A stretch of DNA of 64,000 bases from Thermomonas alba (lineage in GTDB: Bacteria; Pseudomonadota; Gammaproteobacteria; Xanthomonadales; Xanthomonadaceae): assembly GCF_022419205.1 (NCBI RefSeq), contig NZ_JAJOZU010000005.1, positions 62,001-126,000 of the forward strand, written 5' to 3'. The notes beneath the pieces were generated by a model. The model worked only from the letters and a program-made list of their open reading frames with translations. It was not told the origin of the DNA and did not search any database. Shown here in pieces: positions 16,701 to 29,203 of the stretch (position 1 is its first letter; each line of letters starts with the position of its first letter). Position numbers and translations under genes: made by a program.

Positions 16701-18869
16701 TTACGGCTTGGGCGCCACGCCCAGTTCCTGCAGCAGCTGCGGCGATGGCATCACCTCCTGCATGATCCAGCGCATGTAGCGCTGGTCCACCGAGATCATG
16801 CGGGTGATCACCGGGTCGAACACCCAGTTGCTGGCTACCGACTCCAGGGTGCCGTCGAACGCCAACCCGACCAGCCGACCATGCGCGTCCAGCACCGGCG
16901 AGCCGGAGTTGCCGCCGGTGATGTCGAGATCGGCCAGAAAGTTGACCGGCACGGTGCCCAGCGCCGCATCCGCCAGCCCACCGTAGCGCTTGGCCGCCAC
17001 CGCCTCCAGCAGTGCCTTGGGGTTGTCGAACGGCTCGACGCCGGTCTCCTTCGCCGCCACTTCCTCCAGCTTGGTGAACGGGGTGTACACCTTGCCGTCC
17101 AACCCGGTGTAGCCCTTCACGTGGCCGAAGGTGATGCGCAGGGTGGAGTTGGCATCCGGATACACGGCCTGGCCCAGGCTGCGCTTGTAATCCACCACCG
17201 CCTGCAGATACTGCGGCCGCGCCTGCAGCGCGGTGCCGTAGCGCACCTTGGCCTGCCGCTCCATCGCCAGCAGGGTGGGCATCACCGCCACCGCGTACTG
17301 GATGGCCGGGTCATCGCTGGCCTCGAACGCGGCCCTGTCGGCCTTGAACCACTTCAGACGCTCGTCGAGGCTGCCCAGCTTGCTGCCGTCCAGGCGTGCC
17401 AGCGCGCGCTCGGCGGCGGCCTGGTCGCTGCCGCCCAGCCAGGCGTCCACCGCCGCCACCCGCTGCTCGGCCGGCAGCGCCACGTAGCGACCCAGCCAGT
17501 ACTGCCGCAGCTGGCGGTCCATGGCCGGGACGTAGCGGCGCTCCATCTGCTTCAGACCGCCTTCGATCACCGGCAGGTCGCGATCCTGATAGCCGCTCTC
17601 GCGCTCGGCGTCCGGCTTCTGGCGCTCGATCGCCAGACGATAGAGGTTCACCGCCACTCCGACCACTCCGGTGCGGTTGAAGCTGCCGAGCACCAGATCG
17701 CGCTCCTGCGTGCGCTTGCCGTCCTCGACCAGCTTCACCAGCGTGGCATGCGCCTCCAGCGCCGGCTTGCCGGCGGCGCCACGCTTACGCAACCAGGCCA
17801 GCACATCGGCCTCCTGGCGCTGCTTGATCGCCAGCACGCCGTTGCGCTTGAAGCCTTCCAGCTGGCCTTCGAAGTTCTTGCTGGTGTTGTTCCAGCCGGC
17901 CAGCGCACTGGCGTACTTCACCGCGATGTCGGGATTGTCCTTGGCGGCGGCCTCGACCAACGCGATCTGGTCGTTGTAGGCCTTGACGATCGCCGGATAC
18001 GTCCAGCGCTGGGTATTTTCGAACTCCGCCGCCAGGGCATAGCGATCGGTACGGCCCGGGTAGCCGGCCACCATCACGAAGTCGCCTTCGCGCAGCGGCA
18101 CGTCGGCGATCTTCAGCCAGTGCTTCGGGCGGTAGGGCACGTTGTCCTTGCTGAACGCGGCCGGCTTGCCGTCCTTGCCGACGTAGGCGCGGTAGAACGC
18201 GAAATCGCCGGTGTGGCGCGGCCACATCCAGTTGTCGATGTCGCCGCCGAACTTGCCGACGCTGGACGGCGGCGCGTACACCAGGCGCACGTCCCGGATT
18301 TCCAGGTTCTTGAACAGGCGGTAGGTCGTGCCTCCCATGAAGCTATAGACCCGGCAGCGGTAGCCCGGCTCGGCCTCGCAGTCGGCGGTGGCCTTCTTCT
18401 CGAACGCCTCCAGCGCATCCGCGCGCGCCACCGGGTCATTGCCCGCGGCCGCCATCGCGGCCTTGGCCTGCGCGGTGACGTCGGTGATCGCCTCCAGCAC
18501 GTAGATGCGCGCGTTCGGGCCGGCGGACAGCTCATCCGTCGCGGTCGGCGCGTTGAAGCCGTCCTTGATCAGGTTCTTCTCCGGGGTGGAGTTGAGCTGG
18601 ATCGCGCCATAGGCGCAGTGGTGGTTGGTGGCCACCAGCCCGTTCGGGGACACGAAACTGCCGGTGCAGCCGCCGAGCGAGACCACCGCGCCCATCGGAT
18701 CCCCGGTGAGGTCGGCCAGCTGTTTCGGGTCCAGCTTCAGCCCGGCCTGCTTCAGCGGGCCGGCGATCTCCGGCAGCTGCTGCGGCACCCACATGCCTTC
18801 ATCGGCGCTCGCCGTGCCCACTCCCGCCACTGCCAGCGCCAGCGCGGCGGCCATCATCGTCTTGCGCAT
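16701..18869 (-). CDS. S46 family dipeptidyl-peptidase (DPP7-like)
   Basis: Exported serine exopeptidase that releases N-terminal dipeptides, 722 residues with signal peptide 'MMAAALALAVAGVGTASA'. A chymotrypsin-like triad is split by the helical domain: His in 'TNHHC' (residues 81-85), Asp in 'GGDIDNWMWPRHTGD', and Ser655 in 'GGNSGSP'. The residue equivalent to position 673 of Porphyromonas enzymes is Gly ('AFDGT'), the state of DPP7 (hydrophobic P1 preference) rather than DPP11. GAGGAG precedes the ATG. A paralogue lies 48 bases upstream on the same strand; the two are probably co-transcribed. The length equals, as far as I recall, that of DAP BII from Pseudoxanthomonas. Confidence 0.9.
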   Translation of the reverse strand: MRKTMMAAALALAVAGVGTASADEGMWVPQQLPEIAGPLKQAGLKLDPKQLADLTGDPMGAVVSLGGCTGSFVSPNGLVATNHHCAYGAIQLNSTPEKNLIKDGFNAPTATDELSAGPNARIYVLEAITDVTAQAKAAMAAAGNDPVARADALEAFEKKATADCEAEPGYRCRVYSFMGGTTYRLFKNLEIRDVRLVYAPPSSVGKFGGDIDNWMWPRHTGDFAFYRAYVGKDGKPAAFSKDNVPYRPKHWLKIADVPLREGDFVMVAGYPGRTDRYALAAEFENTQRWTYPAIVKAYNDQIALVEAAAKDNPDIAVKYASALAGWNNTSKNFEGQLEGFKRNGVLAIKQRQEADVLAWLRKRGAAGKPALEAHATLVKLVEDGKRTQERDLVLGSFNRTGVVGVAVNLYRLAIERQKPDAERESGYQDRDLPVIEGGLKQMERRYVPAMDRQLRQYWLGRYVALPAEQRVAAVDAWLGGSDQAAAERALARLDGSKLGSLDERLKWFKADRAAFEASDDPAIQYAVAVMPTLLAMERQAKVRYGTALQARPQYLQAVVDYKRSLGQAVYPDANSTLRITFGHVKGYTGLDGKVYTPFTKLEEVAAKETGVEPFDNPKALLEAVAAKRYGGLADAALGTVPVNFLADLDITGGNSGSPVLDAHGRLVGLAFDGTLESVASNWVFDPVITRMISVDQRYMRWIMQEVMPSPQLLQELGVAPKP

Positions 18870-18917
18870 GTCATCTCCTCTATGCAGTCGGTTCTTGGCT
18901 TGAAACATCGGGAAAGC

Positions 18918-21068
18918 TCATTCCGCCGGCAGCTGCATCTCGCGCAGCAGGCGCGGCGCCGGATATACCTTGGCCAGGATCCAGCGCAGGTAGCGCATGT
19001 CCACGTGGATCGCGCGCTTGTAGCGCGGGTCGAACATCCAGCTGGCGCTGACCGCCTCCCAGTTGCTGTCGAAGTTCAGCCCGATCAGGCGGCCCTGCGC
19101 GTCCAGCACCGGCGAGCCGGAGTTGCCGCCGGTGGTGTCGAGATTGGTCATGAAATCGACCGTCTGCGTCTTCAGCTGCGGATCCATGGTGCTGCCGAAA
19201 TCGCCCTTGGCGATCGCCTCACGCAGCGGCATGGGCGCATCGAACGGGGCCTTGCCGGTGTGCTTTTCGAGAATGCCCGCCACCGTGGTCAGCGGGCGGT
19301 AGTCGATGCCGTCGCGCGGCGACAGCGGGCTGACCTTGCCGTAGCTCACGCGCAGGGTGGAGTTGGCGTCCGGGTACACCGCGCGGCCTTGCGTCTTGCG
19401 ATAGGCGATCAGGGCGCGCATATAGGCCGGGCGCAGCCGCAGCAGCTCCCCGGCGCGCTGCTTGGCCGCGTCTTCGAGCCGCAGCAGCGCCGGCTGCAAC
19501 GTGGCGGCGGCGCGCAGCAGGCTGTCATCGGAGGCGGCAAGCTGCGCGGCATCCTGGCGCATCGCCCCCAGCCGCACGCTTTCGTCGCCCAGCCGGGTGC
19601 CCGCGTACAGGGCGTCCAGCCGCTGCGCGGCCTCGGTCGCATTGGCGCCAAATACCGCATCGAACTCCGGCACCCGCTGCGCGGCGGGCAGCGCGAAATA
19701 GCGCTCGAGCGCGTAGCGCAGGGTGGCCTTCTCCACCTCGGGATCGAAGCGCTTTTGCAGCTGCTTCAATCCGCCTTCGATCAACGCCTCGTCGCGCTGC
19801 TGGTAGCCGGACTCGCGCTGGGCGTCCGGCTTGCTGCGCTCATACGCCAGCCGCTGCAGTTGCACTGCCGCGCCCAGCAGCCCTGGGCGCAGGAACGGCA
19901 GGATGAAATCGCGCGCGCGGGTGGCGTCCTGCGCATCCAGCTGCGCCTGCAACGCGCGGATCTCCGCCTGCATCGGCTTGCTGCCTGGCTGCCGCGCCAG
20001 CCAGGCCAGCATCGCGTCCTCGTCGGCACGGCGCACGCGCACGGCGTCGCTGCGGCGCAGGCCATCCAGCTCGCCCTGCGCGCGCTTGAGGTTGTTCTTC
20101 AGCGAGGCCACGGTGGAGGCGTAGCGCACACGCTTCGCTTCGCTGCCGGCGGTAGCCGCATCGATGGTGCGGATCAGGCCGTCCAGCATCTCCACCCGCG
20201 TGGGCAGCAGCCAGTCCACCTGGGTGGCGAACTCGGAGGCGGTGCGCAGGCGGAAGGTGACGCCGGGGTAGCCGGCCACCATCGCGAAATCCCCCGCCTT
20301 CACCGGCGCGGTGGACACCGGCAGCACCGCAGGCGGCACGTACGGCACGTTGTCGGGCGAATACGCAGCCGGCTTGCCATCCTTGCCCACGTAGGCGCGG
20401 TAGAACGCGAAATCGCCGCTGTGGCGCGGCCACATGAAGTTGTCGATCTCGTCGCCGTAGTTGCCGATCGCCTCCGGCGGCGCGTACACCAGCCGGATAT
20501 CTTTCAGCTCCAGCTGCTTGATCAGGTAGAACTCGCTGCCGTAGTACATGTCGGCCACGCTGCAGCGGTACCCGGCGTCCCGTTCGCATTCGGCCACCGC
20601 GGCCTTCTTCGCGGCTTCCACCGCGTCGAAGTAGGCGCGCCCGGTCTTGCCACGGGCGTGGGCCAGGATGCGGTCGGTGATCGGGGTGAAGCCGACCGTC
20701 ACCCACGCGCGCGCGGCCGGCCCAGCGGAGACCTCGTCGGCCAGGGTGGCGGCGTTGAATCCATCCTGGATCAGGTTCCGCTCGGGCGTGGAATTGAGCT
20801 GGATCGCGCCCATCGCGCAGTGGTGATTGGTGACGATCAGCCCCTGCGGGGAGACGAAGCTGGCGGTGCAGCCGCCCAGCGAGATCACCGCCGCCAGCGG
20901 ATCGGCGGTGACATCGGCCAGCCGCGCCGGGTCGCCCTGGAAGCCGGCCGCCTTCAGCTGCGCCGCCAGCTGCGGCAGCTGCGAAGGCATCCACATGCCT
21001 TCATCGGCATGGACAGCCCCGCCCGCGAGGGCCAGGGCCAGGGCGGCGGTCAGGCAACGCATGCGCAT
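18918..21068 (-). CDS. S46 family dipeptidyl-peptidase, paralogue with Ser at the specificity site
   Basis: Second S46 peptidase, 716 residues, signal peptide 'LTAALALALAGGAVHA'. The triad blocks are intact: 'TNHHC' near residue 85, 'GDEIDNFMWPRHSGD', and Ser650 in 'GGNSGSP'. Where the downstream paralogue has Gly and known DPP11 enzymes have Arg, this protein has Ser668 ('NFDSN'). This suggests a different P1 preference, but it cannot be assigned from sequence. GGAGAG lies upstream of the ATG, which is the first of two in-frame ATGs. It is first in the two-gene run. Confidence 0.9.
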   Translation of the reverse strand: MRMRCLTAALALALAGGAVHADEGMWMPSQLPQLAAQLKAAGFQGDPARLADVTADPLAAVISLGGCTASFVSPQGLIVTNHHCAMGAIQLNSTPERNLIQDGFNAATLADEVSAGPAARAWVTVGFTPITDRILAHARGKTGRAYFDAVEAAKKAAVAECERDAGYRCSVADMYYGSEFYLIKQLELKDIRLVYAPPEAIGNYGDEIDNFMWPRHSGDFAFYRAYVGKDGKPAAYSPDNVPYVPPAVLPVSTAPVKAGDFAMVAGYPGVTFRLRTASEFATQVDWLLPTRVEMLDGLIRTIDAATAGSEAKRVRYASTVASLKNNLKRAQGELDGLRRSDAVRVRRADEDAMLAWLARQPGSKPMQAEIRALQAQLDAQDATRARDFILPFLRPGLLGAAVQLQRLAYERSKPDAQRESGYQQRDEALIEGGLKQLQKRFDPEVEKATLRYALERYFALPAAQRVPEFDAVFGANATEAAQRLDALYAGTRLGDESVRLGAMRQDAAQLAASDDSLLRAAATLQPALLRLEDAAKQRAGELLRLRPAYMRALIAYRKTQGRAVYPDANSTLRVSYGKVSPLSPRDGIDYRPLTTVAGILEKHTGKAPFDAPMPLREAIAKGDFGSTMDPQLKTQTVDFMTNLDTTGGNSGSPVLDAQGRLIGLNFDSNWEAVSASWMFDPRYKRAIHVDMRYLRWILAKVYPAPRLLREMQLPAE

Positions 21069-21193
21069 AGGCGACTCTCCAAGTAGGGCAAACCGGTATT
21101 AGACCATCCCCCGCCCGCCGGCGCCCCGTGCCCATGGTCAGGCCCGGGCGACACGAGGAACGACGCTAAAATGGCCGCTTCCTTCCATGGGTC

Positions 21194-22240
21194 ATGCACA
21201 TGTCGCACGCCACCACCATGCGCGCGCTGGTCAAGCGCGAAGCCGCCAAAGGCATCTGGATGGAACAGGTGCCGATCCCGACGCCAGGGCCGAACGAGGT
21301 GCTGATCAAGTTGGAGAAGACCGCGATCTGCGGCACCGACCTGCACATCTATCTGTGGGACGAGTGGAGCCAGCGCACGATCCAGCCGGGGCTGACCATC
21401 GGGCACGAGTTCGTCGGCCGCATCGCCGCCCTCGGCCCCGGCGTGAGCGGCTACAGCGTCGGCCAGCGTGTCTCGGCCGAAGGCCACATCGTCTGCGGCC
21501 ACTGCCGCAACTGCCGCGCCGGCCGCCAGCATCTGTGCCCGAACACGGTCGGCATCGGCGTGAACCGCAACGGCGCGTTCGCCGAATACATGGTGATGCC
21601 CGCCAGCAATCTGTGGCCGATCCCGGATCAGATCCCGTCCGAGCTGGCGGCGTTCTTCGACCCCTACGGCAACGCCGCGCACTGCGCACTGGAGTTCGAC
21701 GTGGTCGGCGAAGACGTGCTGATCACCGGCGCCGGACCGATCGGCATCATCGCCGCAGGCATTTGCAAATGGATCGGCGCGCGCAACGTGGTCGTCACCG
21801 ACGTCAACGACTACCGCCTGAAGCTAGCCGCCGACATGGGCGCCACCCGGGTGGTGAACGTGGCCAACACCTCACTCAAGGACGTGATGCAAGAGTTGCA
21901 CATGGAAGGCTTCGACGTGGGGCTGGAGATGAGCGGCAACCCGCGTGCCTTCAACGACATGCTCGACTGCATGTACCACGGCGGCAAGATCGCCCTGCTC
22001 GGCATCCTGCCCAAGGGCGCCGGGGTGGACTGGGACAAGATCATCTTCAAGGGCCTGACCGTGCAGGGCATCTACGGCCGCAAGATGTACGAGACCTGGT
22101 ACAAGATGACCCAACTGGTGCTCTCCGGCTTTCCGCTGGGCAAGGTGCTGACCCACCAGCTGCCGATCGAGGAGTTCCAGAAGGGCTTCGACCTGATGGA
22201 AAGCGGCAAGGCCGGCAAGGTCGTGCTGAGCTGGAACTGA
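21194..22240 (+). CDS. tdh: L-threonine 3-dehydrogenase
   Basis: Zinc-dependent medium-chain dehydrogenase that oxidises L-threonine to 2-amino-3-ketobutyrate with NAD+, 348 residues. Catalytic zinc: '[10 protein letters not shown]' and 'GHEFVG'; structural zinc cysteines in '[15 protein letters not shown]'; NAD-binding '[13 protein letters not shown]'. It is paired with kbl, the next enzyme. The start is uncertain: the ATG at 21218 ('[10 protein letters not shown]') would give 340 residues, closer to the E. coli length. A long palindromic spacer separates it from kbl. Confidence 0.95.
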   Translation: MHMSHATTMRALVKREAAKGIWMEQVPIPTPGPNEVLIKLEKTAICGTDLHIYLWDEWSQRTIQPGLTIGHEFVGRIAALGPGVSGYSVGQRVSAEGHIVCGHCRNCRAGRQHLCPNTVGIGVNRNGAFAEYMVMPASNLWPIPDQIPSELAAFFDPYGNAAHCALEFDVVGEDVLITGAGPIGIIAAGICKWIGARNVVVTDVNDYRLKLAADMGATRVVNVANTSLKDVMQELHMEGFDVGLEMSGNPRAFNDMLDCMYHGGKIALLGILPKGAGVDWDKIIFKGLTVQGIYGRKMYETWYKMTQLVLSGFPLGKVLTHQLPIEEFQKGFDLMESGKAGKVVLSWN

Positions 22241-22247
22241 CGAGACG

Positions 22248-22364
22248 GGTCGTGCACTGGGCGGCCGGGGCTGCCTGTGCACGACCATCGGCGGCATGGA
22301 TGCCGCCGATGAGCCTATATGGACGTATTCACGGCGTGTCGGGCACAGGCAGTCCCGGCCGCCC
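22248..22364 (+). repeat. Nested inverted repeats in the tdh-kbl spacer
   Basis: Three overlapping hairpins fill most of the 143-base spacer. Outer 22-base arms at 22259-22280 and 22343-22364 are complementary at 21 of 22 positions. Inner arms CATCGGCGGCAT and ATGCCGCCGATG (22286-22297, 22300-22311) are perfect. A third pair, GGTCGTGCAC and GTGCACGACC (22248-22257, 22277-22286), is perfect but uses part of the outer left arm, so it competes with it. It could be a regulatory RNA switch or a small mobile palindrome; nothing in it looks coding. Confidence 0.75.
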
Positions 22365-22383
22365 AATCCGCACGGAACCCCCC

Positions 22384-23577
22384 ATGTCCCTGACCCAACG
22401 CTACGCCGATACCCTCGAGGAAATCCGCGCCGCCGGCCTGTTCAAGTCCGAGCGCATCATCACCAGCCCGCAGTCGGCCGAGATCCGGCTTGCCGACGGG
22501 CGCACGGTGCTGAACTTCTGCGCCAACAACTATCTTGGTCTCGCCGACCACCCGGACATCATCGCGGAAGCCAAGCGGGCGCTGGACACCCACGGCTTCG
22601 GCATGGCCAGCGTGCGCTTCATCTGCGGCACCCAGGACCTACACAAGCAGCTGGAGCAAACCATCGCCGACTTCTTCGGCACCGAGGACACCATCCTCTA
22701 CGCCGCCTGCTTCGACGCCAATGGCGGCCTGTTCGAACCGCTGCTGGACGAGCACGACGCCATCATCAGCGATGCGCTCAACCACGCCTCGATCATCGAC
22801 GGCGTGCGCCTGTGCAAGGCCCGCCGCTACCGCTACGCCAACTGCGATATGGCCGACCTCGAGAAGCAGCTGCAACAGGCCAAGGCCGACGGCGCGCGCA
22901 CGATCATGATCACCACCGACGGCGTATTCTCGATGGACGGCTTCATCGCGCCGCTGGACGAGATCACCGCGCTGGCCGCGAAGTACGGCGCGCTGGTGCA
23001 CATCGACGAATGCCACGCCACCGGCTTTCTGGGCGCGACCGGCCGCGGCAGCGCGGAAGTCAAGGGCGTGCTGGACAAGATCGACATCTTCACCGGCACC
23101 CTCGGCAAGGCCATGGGCGGCGCGCTGGGCGGCTTCACCACCGCGAAGAAGGAAGTGATCGAACTGCTGCGCCAGCGCTCGCGCCCCTACCTGTTCTCCA
23201 ACTCGCTGCCGCCGCACGTGGTGGCGGCCGGCATCAAGGCCTTCCAGATGCTGGATGCCGCCGGCGAGCTGCGCGAGCGCCTGCGCGAGAACACCGCCTA
23301 CTTCCGCGAGCGCATGACCGCCGCCGGCTTCGACCTCAAGCCGGGCGTGCACCCGATTTGCCCGGTGATGCTGTACGACGCGCCGCTGGCGCAGCGCTTC
23401 GCAGCGCGCCTGCTGGAGGAAGGCATCTACGCGATCGGCTTCTTCTATCCGGTAGTGCCGAAAGGCCAGGCGCGCATCCGCACCCAGATCTCCGCGGCGC
23501 ACACGCGCGAGCATCTCGACCGCGCGATCGCTGCCTTCACCCGCATCGGCCGCGAGCTGGGCGTGCTCAAGGCCTGA
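22384..23577 (+). CDS. kbl: 2-amino-3-ketobutyrate coenzyme A ligase (glycine C-acetyltransferase)
   Basis: PLP-dependent alpha-oxoamine synthase, 397 residues, that splits 2-amino-3-ketobutyrate with CoA into glycine and acetyl-CoA, completing the tdh pathway. Motifs: '[16 protein letters not shown]', '[16 protein letters not shown]', '[17 protein letters not shown]' and the PLP lysine in '[15 protein letters not shown]'. The chosen ATG gives the same size as the E. coli protein. The Shine-Dalgarno is weak (GGAA). It ends three bases before the convergent pseudouridine synthase stop. Confidence 0.97.
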   Translation: MSLTQRYADTLEEIRAAGLFKSERIITSPQSAEIRLADGRTVLNFCANNYLGLADHPDIIAEAKRALDTHGFGMASVRFICGTQDLHKQLEQTIADFFGTEDTILYAACFDANGGLFEPLLDEHDAIISDALNHASIIDGVRLCKARRYRYANCDMADLEKQLQQAKADGARTIMITTDGVFSMDGFIAPLDEITALAAKYGALVHIDECHATGFLGATGRGSAEVKGVLDKIDIFTGTLGKAMGGALGGFTTAKKEVIELLRQRSRPYLFSNSLPPHVVAAGIKAFQMLDAAGELRERLRENTAYFRERMTAAGFDLKPGVHPICPVMLYDAPLAQRFAARLLEEGIYAIGFFYPVVPKGQARIRTQISAAHTREHLDRAIAAFTRIGRELGVLKA

Positions 23578-23580
23578 AGC

Positions 23581-24315
23581 TCAGCCGCCGCCGAGCGCGG
23601 CGACTTCCTCCGCGCTCAGCTCACGCCAGTGGCCTTTCGGTAATCCACCGAGGGCCAGCGGCCCGATCGCCACCCGCACCAGCCGCCGCACGCCGATGTC
23701 GAATGCCGCCAGCAGGCGCCGGATCTGGCGGTTGCGGCCTTCGTCGAGCACGATCTCGAGCCACGCATTCTTTTCTCCGGCGCGAAGCACGACCACCGAC
23801 ACCGCACGCAACCACTCGCCGTCCACAGCGACCCCGGCACGCAGCGCGACGAGCGTGGGATCGTCGGGGATCCGATCCACCTGCACGTGGTAGGTCTTGT
23901 CCGGCCCGGTCGCCGGATCGGTGATGCGCGCGGCCCAGGCCGGATCGTTGCTGAACAGCAGCAGGCCCTCGCTGGCCTTGTCGAGCCGGCCGACCGGAGC
24001 GATCCAGCCCAGCCCGGCGCCGTCGAAGCAGCGATAGACCGTATCGCGTCCACGCTCGTCACGCGCGGTCGTCACCAGGCCGCGGGGCTTGTTGAGCATC
24101 AGGTAGCGCGGCATCGCCGCATGGGTGGCGACACCATCGATCTCGATCCTTGCGGCGATCAGATCGGCCGGATGTTCTGGATCGCGCACCACGCGGCCAT
24201 CGAGCCGGACCCGCCCTGCGCGCACCAACCGTTCCGCTTCGCTGCGCGAGCACAACCCGCGCTTGGACAGCACGCGCGCCAGGCCGTAGCGCAGCCCGCG
24301 CACGGGGCGGCTCAC
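23581..24315 (-). CDS. Pseudouridine synthase of the RsuA/RluB/E/F family
   Basis: RNA-modifying enzyme, 244 residues, with a GTG start. An N-terminal S4 RNA-binding domain ('LARVLSKRGLCSRSEAERLV') is followed by the catalytic domain with 'PVGRLDKASEGLLLFSND' (catalytic Asp) and 'GRNRQIRRLL'. Which rRNA position it modifies cannot be read from sequence; RluB- or RluF-like are the best options. Its GTG overlaps the stop of the upstream gene by four bases (GTGA), so the two are translationally coupled. Confidence 0.9.
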   Translation of the reverse strand: MSRPVRGLRYGLARVLSKRGLCSRSEAERLVRAGRVRLDGRVVRDPEHPADLIAARIEIDGVATHAAMPRYLMLNKPRGLVTTARDERGRDTVYRCFDGAGLGWIAPVGRLDKASEGLLLFSNDPAWAARITDPATGPDKTYHVQVDRIPDDPTLVALRAGVAVDGEWLRAVSVVVLRAGEKNAWLEIVLDEGRNRQIRRLLAAFDIGVRRLVRVAIGPLALGGLPKGHWRELSAEEVAALGGG

Positions 24316-24800
24316 TTCTCCGGCGCGCCCGCGGCAGGCGCAGCGTCCGCGCCCGGTTCCTTCCTGCCGACCACGCGCACGCCGCGCGCCTTCATCCAGG
24401 CATCGAACTCATCGGCAGTCATGCGCTTGCCGTTCTGGGTCATGTTGAAGCGCCAAGGGGTGTTGTCGAACGCGGTCTTGGGTTTGTAGGCGGCCGGATC
24501 GAGCTCCCCCTGCGCCATCACCGACGCGGCCTTGCGCAACATCGCGCGGCAGCCATCGATGCGGATGCGCGCCAGCACGTTATCCACCGACAGCGCCTCA
24601 TCGAGCGACTGCACCAACACGCCGCTGGCGCTTCCCAACCGGGTCAATGCCGGCATGAACTCTGCCGCCACCGGCACCAGGACACCCGCGCGAACGGGCG
24701 TCGGCACGGCCAGTTCCATCTGGCAGGCATCGCCCGCGGCATGCGCCATCACCGGCAAAAACAGCAGCGGCAGAACTTGGACGGCACGAATCGACGGCAT
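24312..24800 (-). CDS. Exported protein of unknown function
   Basis: 162 residues with a clear signal peptide ('IRAVQVLPLLFLPVMAHAA'). The mature part has two cysteines (in 'GDACQME' and 'RIDGCRAML') that could form a disulfide, a segment 'DNTPWRFNMTQNGKRMTADEFDAWMKARGVRVVGRK' near the C-terminus and a short Ala/Pro-rich tail. I do not recognise the family. It overlaps the pseudouridine synthase by four bases. A candidate promoter lies 28 bases upstream. Confidence 0.7.
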   Translation of the reverse strand: MPSIRAVQVLPLLFLPVMAHAAGDACQMELAVPTPVRAGVLVPVAAEFMPALTRLGSASGVLVQSLDEALSVDNVLARIRIDGCRAMLRKAASVMAQGELDPAAYKPKTAFDNTPWRFNMTQNGKRMTADEFDAWMKARGVRVVGRKEPGADAAPAAGAPEK

Positions 24801-24827
24801 GGCGGCAACTCCCGGAAAACCGCGCAC

Positions 24828-24857
24828 AGTGTAGGCCGCAGGCCGTCACACGGGCAA
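24828..24857 (-). promoter_or_regulatory. Candidate sigma-70 promoter for the exported protein gene
   Basis: On the minus strand, TTGCCC (24852-24857) and TACACT (24828-24833) are separated by 18 bases. The -10 ends 27 bases before the ATG at 24800. Confidence 0.4.
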
Positions 24858-24923
24858 TGTACTGCCGGTCCGCGTACTGCAGGCCCGCATCCGCAATAAC
24901 GCCGCATCGTCCGCCGTAAAAAA

Positions 24924-24949
24924 CGAAGCCCGGCCATGGCCGGGCTTCG
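24924..24949 (-). terminator. Intrinsic terminator of the OmpA-family gene
   Basis: Perfect 12-base stem CGAAGCCCGGCC / GGCCGGGCTTCG with a two-base centre. On the minus strand it is followed by six T residues. It begins 22 bases after the stop codon. Confidence 0.9.
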
Positions 24950-24971
24950 CATGAGCGGTGGATGGCCGAAA

Positions 24972-28270
<3,299 letters not shown>

Positions 28271-28566
28271 AGAGCGCATCACGCATCCAGTGAACTGAAC
28301 GAAGTCAAGACGGACGGGAAGTCCATTCAGCCAACGTTTTGGAACAACCGCCTACCTTGCGCCGACTTTTGGCCTGAACGGACGCTTCCCTGCGTCTCGA
28401 TCAGGTGAACCGGCACGCCGCCCGCCGCTCCTCACAGAGGCGGGCCGCGCGCCCGGGCAAAGGCCGCCGCAGAGCAGCCGCCCTCCCCAGTACGCCATGA
28501 CGCAGACGCGCGGCATCCGCTTCACCGATGCCACGCCTCGCGCCGCAACGGAGCAAGGAGTACGAC
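28271..28566 (+). other. Spacer between fadH and the cell-wall hydrolase gene
   Basis: About 296 bases without a convincing gene. The only structure seen is a seven-base stem GCCCGCC / GGCGGGC (28420-28426, 28439-28445) with a 12-base loop. Its end carries the AAGGAG ribosome-binding site of the next gene. No clear promoter was found. Confidence 0.5.
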
Positions 28567-29025
28567 ATGAAACTGGCGTGGATCCTCTGGCTGGCGCACG
28601 TATTGCCCCAGCCCGCCGCAGATTCGCTCTGCCTGTCCACCACCGTCTACCTGGAAGCGCGCGACCAGTCCGCGCTGGGCCAGCAGGCCGTCGCCGAGGT
28701 CGCCCTGCGCCGCCGCGACAGCGGCCTGTGGGGCAACAGCCTGTGCCAGGTGGTGACCGCGCGCAAGCAGTTCGCGCCCACACTGCTGTCACCGCAGACC
28801 CGGCTGTCCAACATCCGGGCCTGGACCGAGGCGGTCAGCGTGGCGCTGGATTCCGAGCGCAACTGGGCCCTGCCGCGCGACCAGCGCAAACTGGTGGTAC
28901 CGGGCGCCAGCCACTTCGCGGCACATGCCATCGCCTCTCCGGTCTGGAGCAATGCAACGGCAGTGGCCACGATCGGCGACCACACCTTCTACAAGGTGCT
29001 ACCCCTGAAACCTCGCCGCAGCTGA
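28567..29025 (+). CDS. Cell-wall hydrolase of the SleB (Hydrolase_2) family
   Basis: 152 residues with an N-terminal hydrophobic segment that may act as signal or anchor. The domain matches SleB-type lytic transglycosylases: 'STTVYLEARDQSALGQQAVAEVALRR' contains the catalytic glutamate near residue 30 (read here in blocks), followed by 'LCQVVTARKQF' and 'ASHFAAH'. In non-sporing bacteria these proteins are thought to cut peptidoglycan during growth; the exact role is inference. AAGGAG lies eight bases upstream of the ATG. It appears to be a single gene. Confidence 0.75.
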   Translation: MKLAWILWLAHVLPQPAADSLCLSTTVYLEARDQSALGQQAVAEVALRRRDSGLWGNSLCQVVTARKQFAPTLLSPQTRLSNIRAWTEAVSVALDSERNWALPRDQRKLVVPGASHFAAHAIASPVWSNATAVATIGDHTFYKVLPLKPRRS

Positions 29026-29203
29026 GCCGGCGGCGCGCCTTGATTAGGGAAGGTCTGAACCACGCCCTCCAGGCGTTGTCGGCCCACGCCGAGTCCAGTA
29101 CCGGCCCGGACTTGGCTCACACGCATCGCTCACTTGCGTGATTGATGCGTGGCCGGCCCGCCGTGGCCGGGGGCCCTCTGAGTTGATCAGAGGTTACCTA
29201 GAC
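29026..29203. repeat. Spacer with two hairpins, possible mobile-element relic
   Basis: The 178-base gap between the hydrolase gene and the convergent channel gene holds CACGCATC / GATGCGTG (29120-29127, 29144-29151, 16-base spacer) and CCTCTGA / TCAGAGG (29175-29181, 29187-29193, five-base loop). The second could act as a weak terminator for either gene. The bases GGGAAGGTCTGAA near 29047 resemble, from memory, ends of insertion elements seen in xanthomonads; no second end was found. Confidence 0.4.

Noticed and set aside
16881-21086. A very long open frame (about 1400 codons) antisense to both S46 peptidase genes
   Set aside because: It follows the codon-position GC pattern of the real genes on the other strand, has low-complexity Arg/His/Gln/Leu content and no recognisable domain. 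High GC leaves such frames open by chance.
22241-22383. A small gene between tdh and kbl
   Set aside because: No frame has a plausible start with ribosome-binding site and the sequence is almost entirely palindromic.
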